In this document: positions 36,216 through 48,429 of the stretch, one piece after another
Layout of the letters: every line of letters starts with the position of its first letter
Numbering within the stretch: position 1 is the stretch's first letter
NCBI GenBank assembly: GCA_037043015.1
Contig: CM073321.1
Location: 4,407,001-4,471,000, forward strand
DNA length: 64,000 nt
Origin: Bryum argenteum
Taxonomy: Eukaryota; Streptophyta; Bryopsida; Bryales; Bryaceae
Reading direction: 5' to 3'
Translations under genes and position numbers: made by a program
The notes under the pieces: model-generated
What the model saw: the letters and a program-made list of their open reading frames with translations, nothing else
Databases searched by the model: none
Told to the model about the DNA's origin: nothing

Positions 36216-38489
36216 GATATGGAGTTTAAGGAGTTTGCTCGAAGACCTGATGCATATCAAAAAGTGTGCGGGCTAATCGCTCCTTCAATCTTTGGTCACG
36301 ATGATGTTAAAAAGGCAGTAGCTTGTCTTCTTTTTGGTGGAGCTCGCAAGGTTAGTTGTTCTTTGCAGCTCACTCGGCGCCCTGCTCCTGGTCATTGTTG
36401 AGAGATATTTTTGTGTTCCATGAATTTTTCAGAACGACAGTTTTAACTTCTAATGATTTCTAAATTCCCATCTGGAAGCGCAGTCGCTGCCCGATGGTGT
36501 AAAACTAAGAGGGGACATCAACGTTCTTCTCCTTGGAGATCCCTCCACTGCAAAATCGTAGGTTGAAACTCATGAATTAATACCTTTTTCCACTCTTTCT
36601 CGTCAAGCATTGGATCAATCATCCTAAATAAGTAGTTGTTCCTTTGTCAGCATTCAGTACAGCATATTTGAGGGGTTGATGCTTTAGCCAAGTAGTTCGC
36701 ATGTCACATGCTCGAAGTCTATCTTTGTGTATATTATTTCAGTCTGGAGTATAATTATTTTGGCGGTCAAAGCATACCCTGCTGACAAGGTACTGAAGAT
36801 GTGTGGATTTTCACCTGGCTGTAGTTTCTGAAATTTGTTGAGAAGATCGCACCCATTGCCGTATACACCTGCGGGAAGGGTTCCTCCGCTTCTTTTGTAT
36901 TGACAACATCGCTTATCCGTGACTCAAAGATCATGCGTAACTCAACTACTTTGTTGTAATGTTGCATATTTTGATCGAGGAATATCCTCTTTGCAACTAT
37001 TCAATCTTAACTACTTCGCAAGATTTTTCGTGTCCTTTCGACCATAGAATGATCTTTTGCCGAGGGAGTTCTACCTTGAAGGAGGAGCTATGGTACTTGG
37101 CGATGGAGGGGTGGTTTGTATTGATGAGTTTGACAAGATGCGACCAAGACAAGTGACTTTCCTATCATGTCCTTTTTCGATAGAAGTAGTACGAGTATCA
37201 TAGGACATATGACCCATTGGGTTCCTTTGAATGCGCAGAGTTACCATTCACGAAGCTATGGAGCGAAGAACAATTTCCATCGCTAAAGCTAGTATCACTC
37301 TCATGCTCAACTCCCGGACAAAGATGCTAGCAACAAGCTAATCCTCCGTCGGGCGCTATGATGATCGGAAGGTCCTAGTTCTTCACCGTAATTTCAGTTC
37401 ATCTTGTTTCGCTATTACCCTCACGAACACCGGTTTCGACTTCTTGGTTCATGATTTCCATATGCGAGGAAAGACAAGAGAATATCGATCTTGACAACGA
37501 TTCTGTCTCGATTTGACTTGATTTTCATAGTCAAGGATTCACGAGATCATGCACGAGATATGGTAAAGAAATGACCTCTTCTTACATTACGAGTTGTAGC
37601 CGCATTGTCGGCACTTGTGATTTACTTCTCTCAAGAGATTGATTCAAGCATCTGCTCTTTTTTTGTGTGCGACAAATTGCACGGCACATTGTCAATGTTC
37701 ATACAACTGCCGATTCGATTGTAAGAGGCTCGAGAGGTCCAAGACAAAGAAAATTGGTCAAGCGGTATGTTTATTAATGAAAGCACATTCTTATTTTGCA
37801 TTTGTCGAACGTGACAAATTGTGATGGCTCGATTCTTGGTTTTTTTATTGCATGTATTCTTTTTCATGTTCTTCGATCTCGATATCGTGAATTGAGCGGA
37901 TATGTTGAATACTCAAAGTCCATCTCGTAGCCCTCGTCTGCCGATTCGGCCGCGCAGACTCCTCCAAAGCAACTATGTCCAAGATTCGACGGTGTATTGC
38001 GGACACTCCACCACCTTTTCATTTTCCCCAATAGTGTCTATCCGGTTAAGGTCTCGACCTCGATCTCTTCTTCTTGCAGCAAATGCGTCAACAAAATGAC
38101 GAGAATGGAGGCTCACCAATCCCAATCACAGTTTGGCAATTAGAGGCTACTATGCGTATCAGTGAATCACTTGCGAGAATGCGTATCAGTGAATCACTTG
38201 CGAGAATGCAACTGTAAGTCCATACTGTAAATATGAGCCACTTGCTTTAAGTATCCGATTCCCCTTCTATACAAGGGGTCGTCTTCAATAGTATTGCTAC
38301 GGTATCTTGCTATAGTATTGCACAGCTGAGTCCCTAACATCCTCATGACTTCTTTGCAGATCGTCAGTGGCCACTGAAGAGCATGTTAATGAGGCGTTAC
38401 GTCTCTTTCATGTTTCAACACTTGATGCTGCTCGATCTGGAATCACTGCTAACATGGTTGTTACTCCTGAAATGAGATCAGAAATTCAG
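36216..38489 (+). pseudogene. MCM5: MCM5 pseudogene with introns retained
   Basis: Exons of the replicative helicase subunit MCM5 appear in order: [20 protein letters not shown] and [19 protein letters not shown] (36216-36350, donor GT), [20 protein letters not shown] with Walker A GDPSTAKS (36484-36557), [20 protein letters not shown] (36825-36937), [16 protein letters not shown] and Walker [11 protein letters not shown] (37059-37140), [17 protein letters not shown] then a TAA (37240-37340), ILSRFDLIFIVKDSRDHARD after a frameshift (37496-37560), IVNVHTTADS (37685-37715), PITVWQLEATMRISESLARM (38080-38213) and ATEEHVNEALRLFHVST (38360-38489). Intact splice sites show a DNA-level duplication, not a retrocopy. 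Stops, a frameshift and a 27-bp internal duplication make it dead. The N-terminal third is absent. Confidence 0.92.
38152..38205 (+). repeat. 27-bp in-frame tandem duplication in an MCM5 exon
   Basis: Two identical 27-bp units (38152-38178, 38179-38205) encode MRISESLAR twice. Confidence 0.95.
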
Positions 38490-38694
38490 GTCAGACATTT
38501 TCTTGCTATATATTCTTCAGTAGTCAACTCAACGAGACTCTATACCTGATATTACACTGAATTCTCTTCAGTTTCACCTTCTATCTGCCTTGATACGTCT
38601 TACTTGAATTTGTGCTGTTGGTTCACAGTACTGTAGTAAGATCGATGTATTCAGTTATTAATGGTGCTTTTTGTCTCTGCAGGGTTGCCGTACA

Positions 38695-39330
38695 CAATAA
38701 TTTCTAATACTTCCATACCTCCATATTTCCATACTTCCATACTACCATACTTCCAAACTTCCAGACTTCCATACTTCAACACTTTCATACTTTCATACTT
38801 TCATACTTTCATACTTCCATACTTCCATACTTCAACACTTCCATACTTCCATACTTCAACACTTCAACACTTCTAGACTTCAACACTTCAAAGACTTCAA
38901 ATTCTTCAAGTACTTCAATTACTCCAATTCCAATTACTCCAATTCTCAATTACTGAATTATGTCAATACTTCAAATACTTCAATACTTCAACACTTCAAC
39001 ACTTCAACACTTCAATAACTTCAATTACTTCAATTACTTCAATTACTTCAATTACTTCAATCACTTCAATGACTTCAAATTCTTCAAATACTTGGATACT
39101 TTCAGATACTTGAGATACTTCAAAAACTTCAAATACTTCAAATACTTCAAATACTTCAAATATTTCAATACTTCAATACTTTGATATTTCAATAACTTCA
39201 ACTACTTCAATTACTTTAAATATTTCAAATACCTCAAATATTTCAAGTACTTTAATACTTCATTACTACAATACTTTGAGTATTCAATACTTCGAATACT
39301 TAAATAACTCCAATCACTCAAATTGCTCAA
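38695..39330. repeat. Minisatellite, ttccatac then ttcaatac words
   Basis: About 640 bp of 8-9 bp units. The first part is ccatactt, grading into acttcaat and acttcaaat. Long plus-strand frames here (38661-38876, 38960-39184) come from the repeat. Confidence 0.92.
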
Positions 39331-39334
39331 ATTA

Positions 39335-40150
39335 CACTTTTTACCCAACTTGCTATTTGAAGCCTATTCAAAACTTTTACATAGATAATTCTTTGATAGA
39401 TTGTATTTGGACAAACATCCTTGGAGTAGATGTTAAATATGGGGTTCTGAGATGCATATTGGCCGGATCATCATGAACCTATATAGTGTGCTTCTACCAA
39501 CTATATTACCAAAGTTTTCAAAAAATACAACCTCATCTCGATTTATTTGAACAAATACACATCAATTAAAATAAATAAGATATAATTTGTAAACCCTTCA
39601 ATGTCGAGTATTTTTATTGGAAACAATTGTGTATAATCCAAATACAACTTTTTTAATAAATACACTATGTAAATATTAAAATTGAAACAAATGTCTATAT
39701 ATAATAATGTCCAATCATATTTTGAATTAAATATTTGATTTTCAACATTTAATAGTGAGCAAGCATAAAATACCACAACCAAATATTAGACATTGAACAT
39801 TAAAGATATCAAATTATAATTTAAAAATAAATATTAAAAATTGCATATTAGATATTAATCATTGAAAATTAGATATACACTTTGTATAGATATTGTGGTT
39901 GTAAATACAAGGGTATAGTTTACATAAAGTTTATATTCTTTCATATTCAATTTTTGTCATTAAAAGAAACAAATGCACAAAGAATAACCCAAATACCAAA
40001 TTCACTATTTTGTATTACATCGGTTAATGTACGATTTTCTTTTAGATGTAAAGTGTAAGATAGAGCCTTTACGGTCCTACCGTTTTCTTGTTTTGCAAAC
40101 ATGTCAGGTCAAACTTCAGAGCAATTCCGTTTTCTAAGTTCCTGTGTTTA
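39335..40150. other. AT-rich spacer, part of the copy C intron
   Basis: No gene recognised; lies between the minisatellite and the copy C last exon. Confidence 0.45.
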
Positions 40151-41116
40151 TTGTAGATGCTGTCTCTCGATGCCTACTCCATATTTGACGTTGAAGATAA
40201 AGAGGACATCGACCACGCGTACAACGAAGGGCTTACTCTTGATCCCACTGACTTCTCCGTGAATGGATATTTTGTCGACAAAGAGGAGTTTCTAGAGGTG
40301 GGGGGCATGCTCTTGAAGGGCAAGCGCAAAGCTGTTGCGTCCTTGGATGGTGTAGACGATGAGGCGGACATCCCCGACAGGGAGGATTCTGGGTCAAGCG
40401 GAAGGCTACATCACGGTGAAGGCAGCACTTACAGCCTTGGTTCTAGAGGGGATGACTCCGCTCCAGTTGAAGAGGAAGACATGGAGTTGGACACGACTCC
40501 TCGGACACCGCAAGAGTTGCGTACTGATCCTGGGCGAGGAGGCGGCAGGGTGGGTAAAAAGGGGAAATGTAATCCCTTGTCGAAAGACTCACCCTCAAGT
40601 AGGTTCAAGGCCGAGGAGAGTGCCGAATTCGCAGCACTATAGCGGAAGTTCGAGGAGGAAATGGCACAGCGGAGGAAATTAGAAGAGCTCCTTGCGCGAG
40701 CAAATTCTGCGAAAGAAACGCGATAAGATGGACCAGGAACGCCATGCCCAGATGATGGAGATGATGCGGGTTTTATCTTCCGGCAAGCCATTAACTTCGG
40801 TTCAAACAATGGCAATCACTACTGCTCAGAGTGGTGATGCAGGAGCTACACATGCTGGTCCTACTACTTCGCAACCACTCACGTCCTGGCCACCTCCAAC
40901 TACCGAGCCTTCCGCGCCTACGCCTTCCTCTCCTACGCCTGAATTACGACCTGTGGGTGACGCAGAAGAAGAATCTACAGGTCCTCCTTCAACTTAGATT
41001 TTGAATCGAGTGTCTAGTATTTAAGCTGTAAATGCCGGAAAACACATATACATGTGAAATTTTGTATCAAACTCTGAGACATTTTTTTGTAATTAATACA
41101 GGCCTTTACAATTTTG

Positions 41117-41143
41117 CAGTTTGGCTCGACTCGAGCTAAACTG
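41117..41143. repeat. P2 palindrome between copy C and F2
   Basis: CAGTTTGGCTCGACTCGAGC with the inverted arm completing; one mismatch from perfect. Confidence 0.88.
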
Positions 41144-41229
41144 TTGCCCTTTTTCCATCTGCTTCATGTTGGCTCCCATATTCTATTTCCTCCATCATAT
41201 TGTTTCCTAATTCCGCGAACTTGTATTGC

Positions 41230-43399
41230 GCTGCCAGATGTTAATTTGGATGACCAAGCAATCCATGTTCCAGTCATGGATGATGTCACGCTTGAATGTT
41301 ATCACCATGAGCGGGTTCCACCGGTGGAGGACACACTTAAAATGCATGATGTCTCACATAAAGAGAATGTTGTTGCTTTCCGTGATGAGATAGATTGCAC
41401 TCAGCAGTCACTCGGGTCAATGGGTGTCCAAGTTGACTAAGAGGAGAGCAATTGTGATAATCAGGTATATTCAATTCTACACACTCTGCTCTCACCCATG
41501 GCCTTGTTGCGATGTATTACATGATTCTGACCTTGATATCATTGCACCAGTGACAAAAAATCCCCCATAATTTTGTCATGGTGCGCCGTTTTCATTTCAG
41601 GTCAACGACGCATCGGTCAATGATCTAAGTTCTAGGAAAGGCATAGGTCGAGTTCCAAGGAAATCCTCCGGTACTTGGTTAAATGTTGTTCTCGACCTCA
41701 ATGGTATCGTGTGCAATTGCACGCCATTTTGGGAAGCTAAAGGATACGAAAACCGTGACTTCCGTGTTCACTCGGCCACGTTGCCAACCGAGGTGGGAAA
41801 GAAGCTTGTATGTGTGAGGCCCAACTGTAAGGACTTCCTCTCTCGGGTGGCATCGTTTGCTACCATCACGGTTTGGAGTTCGAGGATGAGAACAACCACA
41901 GAAGCCATTTGTGATTTTCTCTTCGGTCCTATAAACCCTATAAGGCCATTACGAATACTTGGTCAAGAGGACTGTGACATGATTCCCTTGAAATCTAGTG
42001 GGAGCCAACCATTGTTCATGAAGGAACCGGGAACTCAAAAGTCTATCTTCCTTAAGACCTTGTCAGCTCATCTCTTCAATAGCTTCGATGGTTTTTATAT
42101 GGAGGCTAATACGCTCATCATAGATGATAGTCCGGTTAAGCACATGCTTAATCAGCGGGAAAATGTTCTTTTACTACCATCTTGGTCTTACAAGGACAAT
42201 AGGGCACACAAGGATTCTAGTTTGTTAGATGAGGTTTTGCCGTAGCTGTTAGAGCTACATGAGTTTGTCGGTCCCCTTAGCAAGTTTCGGTCATCGTTTC
42301 AATTTGGACGTGCCATATTATATGATGATCGTGCATCAATAGATCTGTATAATGATATACAAAAGGCATTAATAGAATGAAAAATTATTTTATATTCTAT
42401 TGTCGGGTAATTTTCAACCCTTTGGTTTAATTTGAATTCGTATCTTAGAATGTGAAGCTCCTGTAGTAGCTTTGTAGGACCTTTCATAGGTTTCCAAATT
42501 TTGAATTTGTGAATATGAAGACAATGTGATCTTTAGTTTTTCTTAACACAAGCCTCTCTTGAATGAACTTTATGTTCTCTGGATAATTGATGATTAGTTT
42601 GGAATATTGTTGAAATAGAATACGCAGGGTGATTGTCGTGCTTCTGTGGATTCTCTAATGAAAGCTGCAGATTTCGGGCCTTCGCTTCGGAGTAGAGGAC
42701 GATTATTGCAGTCTGCTGAAATGGCTCAATCTACCATGGATTTTTCGACAATGGCGGTAGAAGATGGAGTAGTTAATAGCCCTGTCACTAAGTCATCACC
42801 TCCGAAGTGATGCAATCCGCTTCCCCCGTGTGGCCTCCTACGATAAATCATAATGGTTCTCCTCTTCAAATTACATGTACACCTACAAAGCCTATGTTGT
42901 ACGACATCGACGTGAATATTTCTGAAGAAGTTTTTGTAAAGGTTCGTTACTTCATCCCTTGAGGGTTAGTGCATAGTGTCCATTTTATGCTTAGAGTTAA
43001 GTGTTTACGAGAAGGATCACCTATTTGTAGATCTACTGCTATACACTCTAATACGTTAGACAATTCTTAGACATTTGACTCATATGCTACCTATTGCTCG
43101 TATGAATCTTTTAGCTCCTTCACTTATAAGAAATACCGTTGTTTTATTTTGTTCAGGATCGTGTTTTGGAGAGTCCAAAACCATGCCCTTCAAAGTCTAC
43201 CGAACAGGGAGCAATCAAGCCTTTGTCAGAAAACCGCCGCCACTCGTTACCTAAGTCAAGCATCGAGGACCGGCGTCGCGAAAGACTGCAACGCCTTCTT
43301 GATAGTCCATTGATGCAAGACAATGATTCTAGCTGGACACGTCGGCGTCAACGAGCATTTATCCAATCTCGTATTGTCGCTTATGGTGGAACTCCGTAG
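41230..43399 (+). pseudogene. FCP1-like (NIF/HAD) phosphatase-domain gene, copy F2
   Basis: The main exon starts after ttttcatttcag at 41600 and runs 41601-42245. It reads TWLNVVLDLNGIVCNC, VCVRPNCKDFLSRVASFATI, TVWSSRMRTTTEAICDFLFG, LRILGQEDCD, KSIFLKTLSA and NTLIIDDSPVKHMLNQRENV. Motif I is DLNG, as in plant DxNG FCP1-like proteins: nucleophile Asp kept, second Asp replaced by Asn. The frame stops at TAG (42243-42245) but continues in frame for 39 codons (LLELHEFVGPLSKF); F1 has Trp at this position, so this is a Trp to stop change. An upstream exon (about 41230-41460) has a TAA. Later exons at 42630-42940 (frame-shifted) and 43157-43399 (DRVLESPKPCP to VAYGGTP) have good splice sites. It follows copy C on the same strand. 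Confidence 0.75.
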
Positions 43400-43572
43400 T
43401 AGTTACATCTATTAGCTACAGAAGTAATTATGTACAGACTTCATAGTCATCACTCTTGTATGACATATTTTGTGAATCATGATTGATATTTACAAGCAAA
43501 TAAATGGAATATTCTTTTATTCCCATCCTATTTCTATTGTTTGTTCAGAGCGATGTCTCTTTTTACATATAT

Positions 43573-44042
43573 TCATATCATGTTTGATGCATGATCTAGT
43601 ACTTTATGCTTAACATTGATCGATATTTTAGATGATTCTCTACTTTTAAATCTCCCAAAGTCCTGCATATTGCCCAATATAACAAATATGGGATTCATGA
43701 GGATTGTGATGATCGAAAGCAAGAGTGCCATCGGAGGGCGACTCGGAAAATAGCACTCATCGTAGGGCGAGAAGTAGTGGCAGACCCCCATATGGTAAGA
43801 ACCCACTGAACCGGGTTGTAAGTGGCAATGGGGACAAGCCCATGATTGAGCTGCGTGAGCATCTCCTTCATGTCGTGCAGCGTAGCAGACACGCATAGGA
43901 AATAATTCTTTGTGGGCTTCTTCACACTTACTTTCGGGAACGTCATGAGCAGGTTTGGAGTTTCGTTGAGCACATGTTGCACTAGTTTCCGTAGGGAACA
44001 CAGGGGTGTGAGCAGTGAGCGGTGAGCGTGAATTTTTGGCAC
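43573..44042 (-). pseudogene. Unidentified coding remnant
   Basis: Minus-strand frames read PNLLMTFPKVSVKKPTKNYF, LNHGLVPIATYNPVQWVLTI and, in the next frame, YDECYFPSRPPMALLLSI, as one protein broken by a frameshift near 43780. I do not recognise the family. It lies 600 bp downstream of copy E on the same strand. Confidence 0.4.
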
Positions 44043-44099
44043 GTTTTTTTTTTCTTTATGGAAGATGAAGACCCTATTACAACTCTTTCTATTTGAGAT

Positions 44100-44620
44100 A
44101 GTGACCCTATGACCATTGAGTCAAGTGTCATGAAATTTATTTAGGTTTAGTTAAGTCGAATTGAGTACCTCAAATCCATTGAGTTAGATCCTATTTCCGC
44201 ACGAAAGTAATGTTGGCTCCATTCCATAATTTCTCAAATAATAAATAATGGACAATTTTACATTGTCGTCAATAATTTAGGGCTAACGTCATCGCTTTTA
44301 ATCTTATGAAATTGGATGCAACTTTCGCCCCTCATTAAGAATTTAAATTTTTTACACATTTTGATTCCAGTTACCGAAAACAAGGAATAGCTAATTCAAT
44401 GCATTGAAATTAGAGGCAAGCATTGCTTCATTACAGTGTATTGACATACTTAGAGTAATACTTGAAGCACTTAGTGTAGGTTAAGCTATAAACGATAATC
44501 ATGATAAGTAAAAATATAAAACCGTATTGAAAAACACATATAGATAATAGTTAAGTAAAAGATGATGGAAACTACGAATGTATGGCGCTACCATGCCCAG
44601 TACCTATCTGGAAACAAATC
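44100..44620. other. Spacer downstream of copy E
   Basis: No feature recognised. Confidence 0.4.
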
Positions 44621-44628
44621 ACATACTA

Positions 44629-47600
44629 CGCTGAAGGTGTAGCACCATTAAAGTGCTGGTCACACTCATCAGCCTCAAAGTCTATAAACTTTAGCACACT
44701 ATTGCTCAAACGTGGACATGTACTGTCAGACAAAATGGGAGATGGAGCTTGAACCAACTCTTGTGCAAGACGCTCGGCATAGGAAGGTAGGGCGAATGTT
44801 GATGGAGGGTTGTTGTAAAGATGAGCGTTGCAAGTCAATCGCACTTTCAGACATGCGATGCTAAAAGTACAAAGAAAGTCAGTACAATATATTTGTAAGT
44901 GCGGAATTCAATATTGAGAAAGAGAATAGATTATGATATTACGCACCAATGAACTATTGTGGCTTCTACACTTGCGGTTCATCAGAGTCATAATCTACGG
45001 GTGGGGCTGATTCACCACTTTCTTCATCAACGAGAGGACCATCTCTGTAGTCCGCTAGTACACCATCAAAAATCTCTTTGTCGGGTTCCATAGCGATTAG
45101 GTGCCGGTTTGATCGCGCGCAAGCAATAACAGATGCACCTAAACATTTAGAAACCCACGTTAGCAATGCAAAGTGCATAAACAAAATTAAAAAATACTGT
45201 TACGAAAGCATTACTTGTACTAGCGCTCTAGTCAAAGACGATTTCTGAAACGTCCGTGAGACAATCCAAGAAGCATTGAATGAAGGAGGGGTCCTTTTCT
45301 CGCGAGCCTCGCCATGGCGTACTGTTTGGACAATAACGTAATGTCTCTTTGTCCGCAAAGTTACAAACGTGGTCTTGCTCGTCATGCATGATTGCCACAC
45401 CCGCGTACGCATGTGCCACTTACGAAGATTTGAACTTTGAAACAAACGTCTTACGAACATAGACCTTCATATTGAAATTGTGAGTCTGCGAAACACAAGT
45501 ATAAATATATTAACATACAAGCAGATAGGACATTAATACTAAATTGTGAAATTGGAAACTATAAATTGCTTCGTACATGTTTCTGGTGCGGTAGGGTAGA
45601 GGCCATTGGCAATGGATTGTTTCCCCACCAGTCCCGAACAACACGGAAATTATACGTTTCGGACTTAGAATCAAGAGTACACTAAATTCCACGATCTTTG
45701 GGATGCATAACAAGGATGGCTCCAACGTCAGTCAAGTTGTATGCGTCAATGATGAACAGATTCTCGAAGTAGTTTTTATCACGCTGGTTCCAAGATGAAA
45801 TTTCTATAGGAGAGACATCCAGGCATTGCTTTAATTTTTGCAGACGCTCCACGACGAGCAGAAATATGAATCAACCGTGCATCGCGTCTAACTGCATCTG
45901 AAGCTGGAGTCAGATTGTGTTCCTCTGGACCTACAATGTCTTGTGGGAGTGGGGCGATTTCTTTAGGTTCTTGTTTCAAGATCTACTACAGGCTCCGCAA
46001 CAGCGTTGCATTGCTTTTTGTTTGTCCGAGATTTGAGCTGTACAGGTCGTGAAGGAGGAGGAGATGGTGGGGTAGGGGCACCTGGTAAAATCGAGAAGTC
46101 GTTGTCGTCATCGTCGTCAATCTCCATTGGTGCAATATCAACTGCGTTAGCACCGAAGTTTTAAAGAAGATGTTTCTCCCCCCTTGTGCACGTAGTTGTC
46201 ATCGCACTCAAAGAACCAACCACTGGTCATCAATTGTCAGTTAGTAAACCGCCTATGTTTGGCTTCTGAGAATATGCTGCAGGGATCGTTTGTGACTGAA
46301 ACGTCTTCAAAATCTACTAATATGGACCATGAAGCTACAGTCAAGCAAACATATTAGAACGACAAAACTAAATATATGATACAAATGTTGCTAGAAGTAA
46401 AAAGCGAAGTGAATGCATACCGGAATAACAGTCGTTTAATAGTAGCTTTGCCTCCTCCAATCTTCTGAAGATCTAAGCCCCTAATGAACCTTGGGCTTGC
46501 ATTAGAAGCAAGGTAGTTGCCGAATGCCTTCTCCCATAAGAGCAACCTCTACTTCTCGACATACGCGGATGGCTTAAGAACAGCATCAGACTACTAAATG
46601 TTGAAATTGCCATTTTCCACCTGTTTTTGCAATTCTCTTTCAAGTAATTGTTTGAGCTCAAAATAAAGAAAACCTGTTAAAAATTAGAATACCGCAACTA
46701 CAGAATTACTGTAAAGACGTTAGAAAAATGCAAGATACATGTGCCCATAGGGAAGCGTGATGGAGAAATGCAACCACTGATTTTTCTTTCATTGGCGGTC
46801 GTCTGGGAAGTGGAAAGATCGACGAACTTTGTTTGGTGCGTTCCACCATTGCAGCCACTTTCTCTTGAAATCAAAATGAATATTGGTAGCGGCTACGATG
46901 CGTAAGCGCATGATTATCATATCGGGTTTATGATTTTGGCTATGGGAAGAATAAATGTGCAAATGAGAGAAATTGACACTGTCGATTTTGGTTATGTAAA
47001 AGAAGGATGGGTAGGCTAGGAACTAGAAAGGGAGTGAGACATACCTCTTTCGAAAATACTTTCCCAAGTTTGTTACTAGCCACGGCGACCATCTTGTTGA
47101 AATTTTTCCCACAAATTCATTTGATTTTTGCTTTGATGGCGTTATCCATGGTACTCTATACTCCCAATTCTATTTGTTTATCTTTTGGAATAGTAGCGTA
47201 ATAAGTAGTTTCAACATCGTCCAATGCTTTCCCTAATCTCCTCTATATAGCAAATAAACAAGAGTGAGAAGATCTGTAGAAATATATACAATGTAGCACG
47301 GTAAAGCACATGCATAGCGAACTTACCGCATATAAAATTTTTACAAACACGTCAACTGTAAGAGGATACCAAGTGTCCTTCTTTGCTTTGGCATTCTTGC
47401 AAATCTTGTAATCTTCCGCAGAGATGAGTTCTTTGAAATCTTTGAGTTTTAATTTACCCAACTTCCTCATGCGTTGCAGTTTCACACACAAACTATCTTC
47501 GACATGGTCATGCTCGGTAGACCTACATAGCAGAATCAGAGATGAGGAACTTTGTAGTTGGAAAGAGTATAAAATAAAATGATTTGAAGAAAAGAGACAA

Positions 47601-48415
47601 ATACTTTCCAATTTATGTCGTTCATAGCATCAAGGAGCAGATTGTTGTCTTTGCGAGCATCAAGTACGATGCTCTCAACAAAAATATACCACAAACGATC
47701 CATCTTGTGGTACCTCTCAAAATTTCGCATCCCTGCCGTAACACGCTGGTTACCTTCGTACACATAGAAGTACTTGTTGCTTAGGTGATGAAGATTAGGA
47801 TCCGACTGCAGCGTCTTCTCAAACTCTTCATTAGTACTTGTCCAGAGCGGATTCATCTACATAGCATCGCCCGCATCAATTTTTTTTCTCTGCCTTTCCT
47901 ATCGAAAGGAGAGAAACGTATATAACCCGATCGCCTTCGCGGGATCCTTTGTTGAATTCATTCTCCAATTTACGAACGTCTTACTCCGAGATAGGTCCAA
48001 CCTTAGGATAACAAACGAGACGACAGAAAGGTATAAGAATACAAGATTTTTTGACAAGTTTCTACTGGAACCTGTTTATGATCGCAATTGAATCACTTTT
48101 GTGAATCATCCGCATCTCATTTGCACTTCAATCCGGATCCTTGTTTTGAAGATGTGAAGGGCATGTGCACGATGCCGACGTTGACACTTCTACGTAAGGT
48201 AGGTTCTTCATCATCGGAAAGGGAGTCGTGTTTACCGGGATTTTGAGTCTCTTGAGGAAGATGTTCAATTTCTAAAGGGCCATCTTCTCGAACTCGATTG
48301 CACAAGCCTCCCACAATTTCTTGTGGTGAGAGAACTCTATCATTGCCAAGGTTAAGTTCATCTTGATCCAGAACTCCAAGTGGGAGATTGTTGCCAGGAG
48401 GTTGAGTGTCTTGTC
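44629..48415 (-). pseudogene. PBMT copy E, divergent, with the clearest methyltransferase end
   Basis: The N-terminal acidic exon (48415-48114) has DRVLSPQEIVGG and SLSDDEEPTLRR. The next exon has NEFNKGSREGDRVIYVSLLS, a stop, then NEEFEKTLQSDPNLHHLSNK and FYVYEGNQRVTAGMRN (about 47770-47725): EGNQRVTA fits the ParB-type G-x-(H/Q)-R-x-x-A motif. Donor at 47605; further exons 47522-47327 (donor GTAAGT) and about 47245-47044 with stops. The methyltransferase end is SEIVFD-stop-SASTS (45251-45213; motif I shape D-x-x-A-x-T), then after an intron GASVIACARSNRHLIAMEPD and KEIFDGVLADY (45138-45040), the usual motif I to II layout of DNA N6/N4-type enzymes. A last exon ends at 44629. Stops at several points; no palindrome array was seen upstream. 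Confidence 0.65.
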
Positions 48416-48429
48416 TTTTTTGAATGGAT

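Larger units (their letters stand above)
31610..40995 (+). pseudogene. PBMT copy C, decayed, with a large captured insert in an intron
   Basis: The exon begins after an aacag acceptor near 31612: ALQHFFKLRPSDIDEEDGDD and WWEFKDPSK, parallel to copy A's DLWLFKDV. A frameshift follows, then an open frame 31699-32427 (VTYKGEVTDPM, YNYTILIDIKQ, Lys-rich linker KKSAKAKKKKS). The ParB-like stretch is DFWIIIGQHSVAASK (32688-32732), with D of DGQH changed to I; FTPFKPTWASNILAARTVW follows. After an intron, the exon at 33377 gives KFVESTRQRF, IITFPDD, GTLINP and SREFFKNLGNLS. Then VGIIDFRLVQGSGS (34170-34211) and ELRMDFYLQVI, ending at donor GTAAGC (34723), the same site as in A and B. The next exon is at 40157 (MLSLDAYSIFDVEDKEDI), 5.4 kb away, with an acidic then coiled-coil tail to 40995. 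Confidence 0.7.

Noticed and set aside
36216..38489. Functional MCM5 gene
   Set aside because: In-frame stop, frameshift and missing N-terminal exons.
38661..39184. Plus-strand ORFs rich in Tyr, Phe, His and Asn
   Set aside because: They are translations of the ttcaatac minisatellite.
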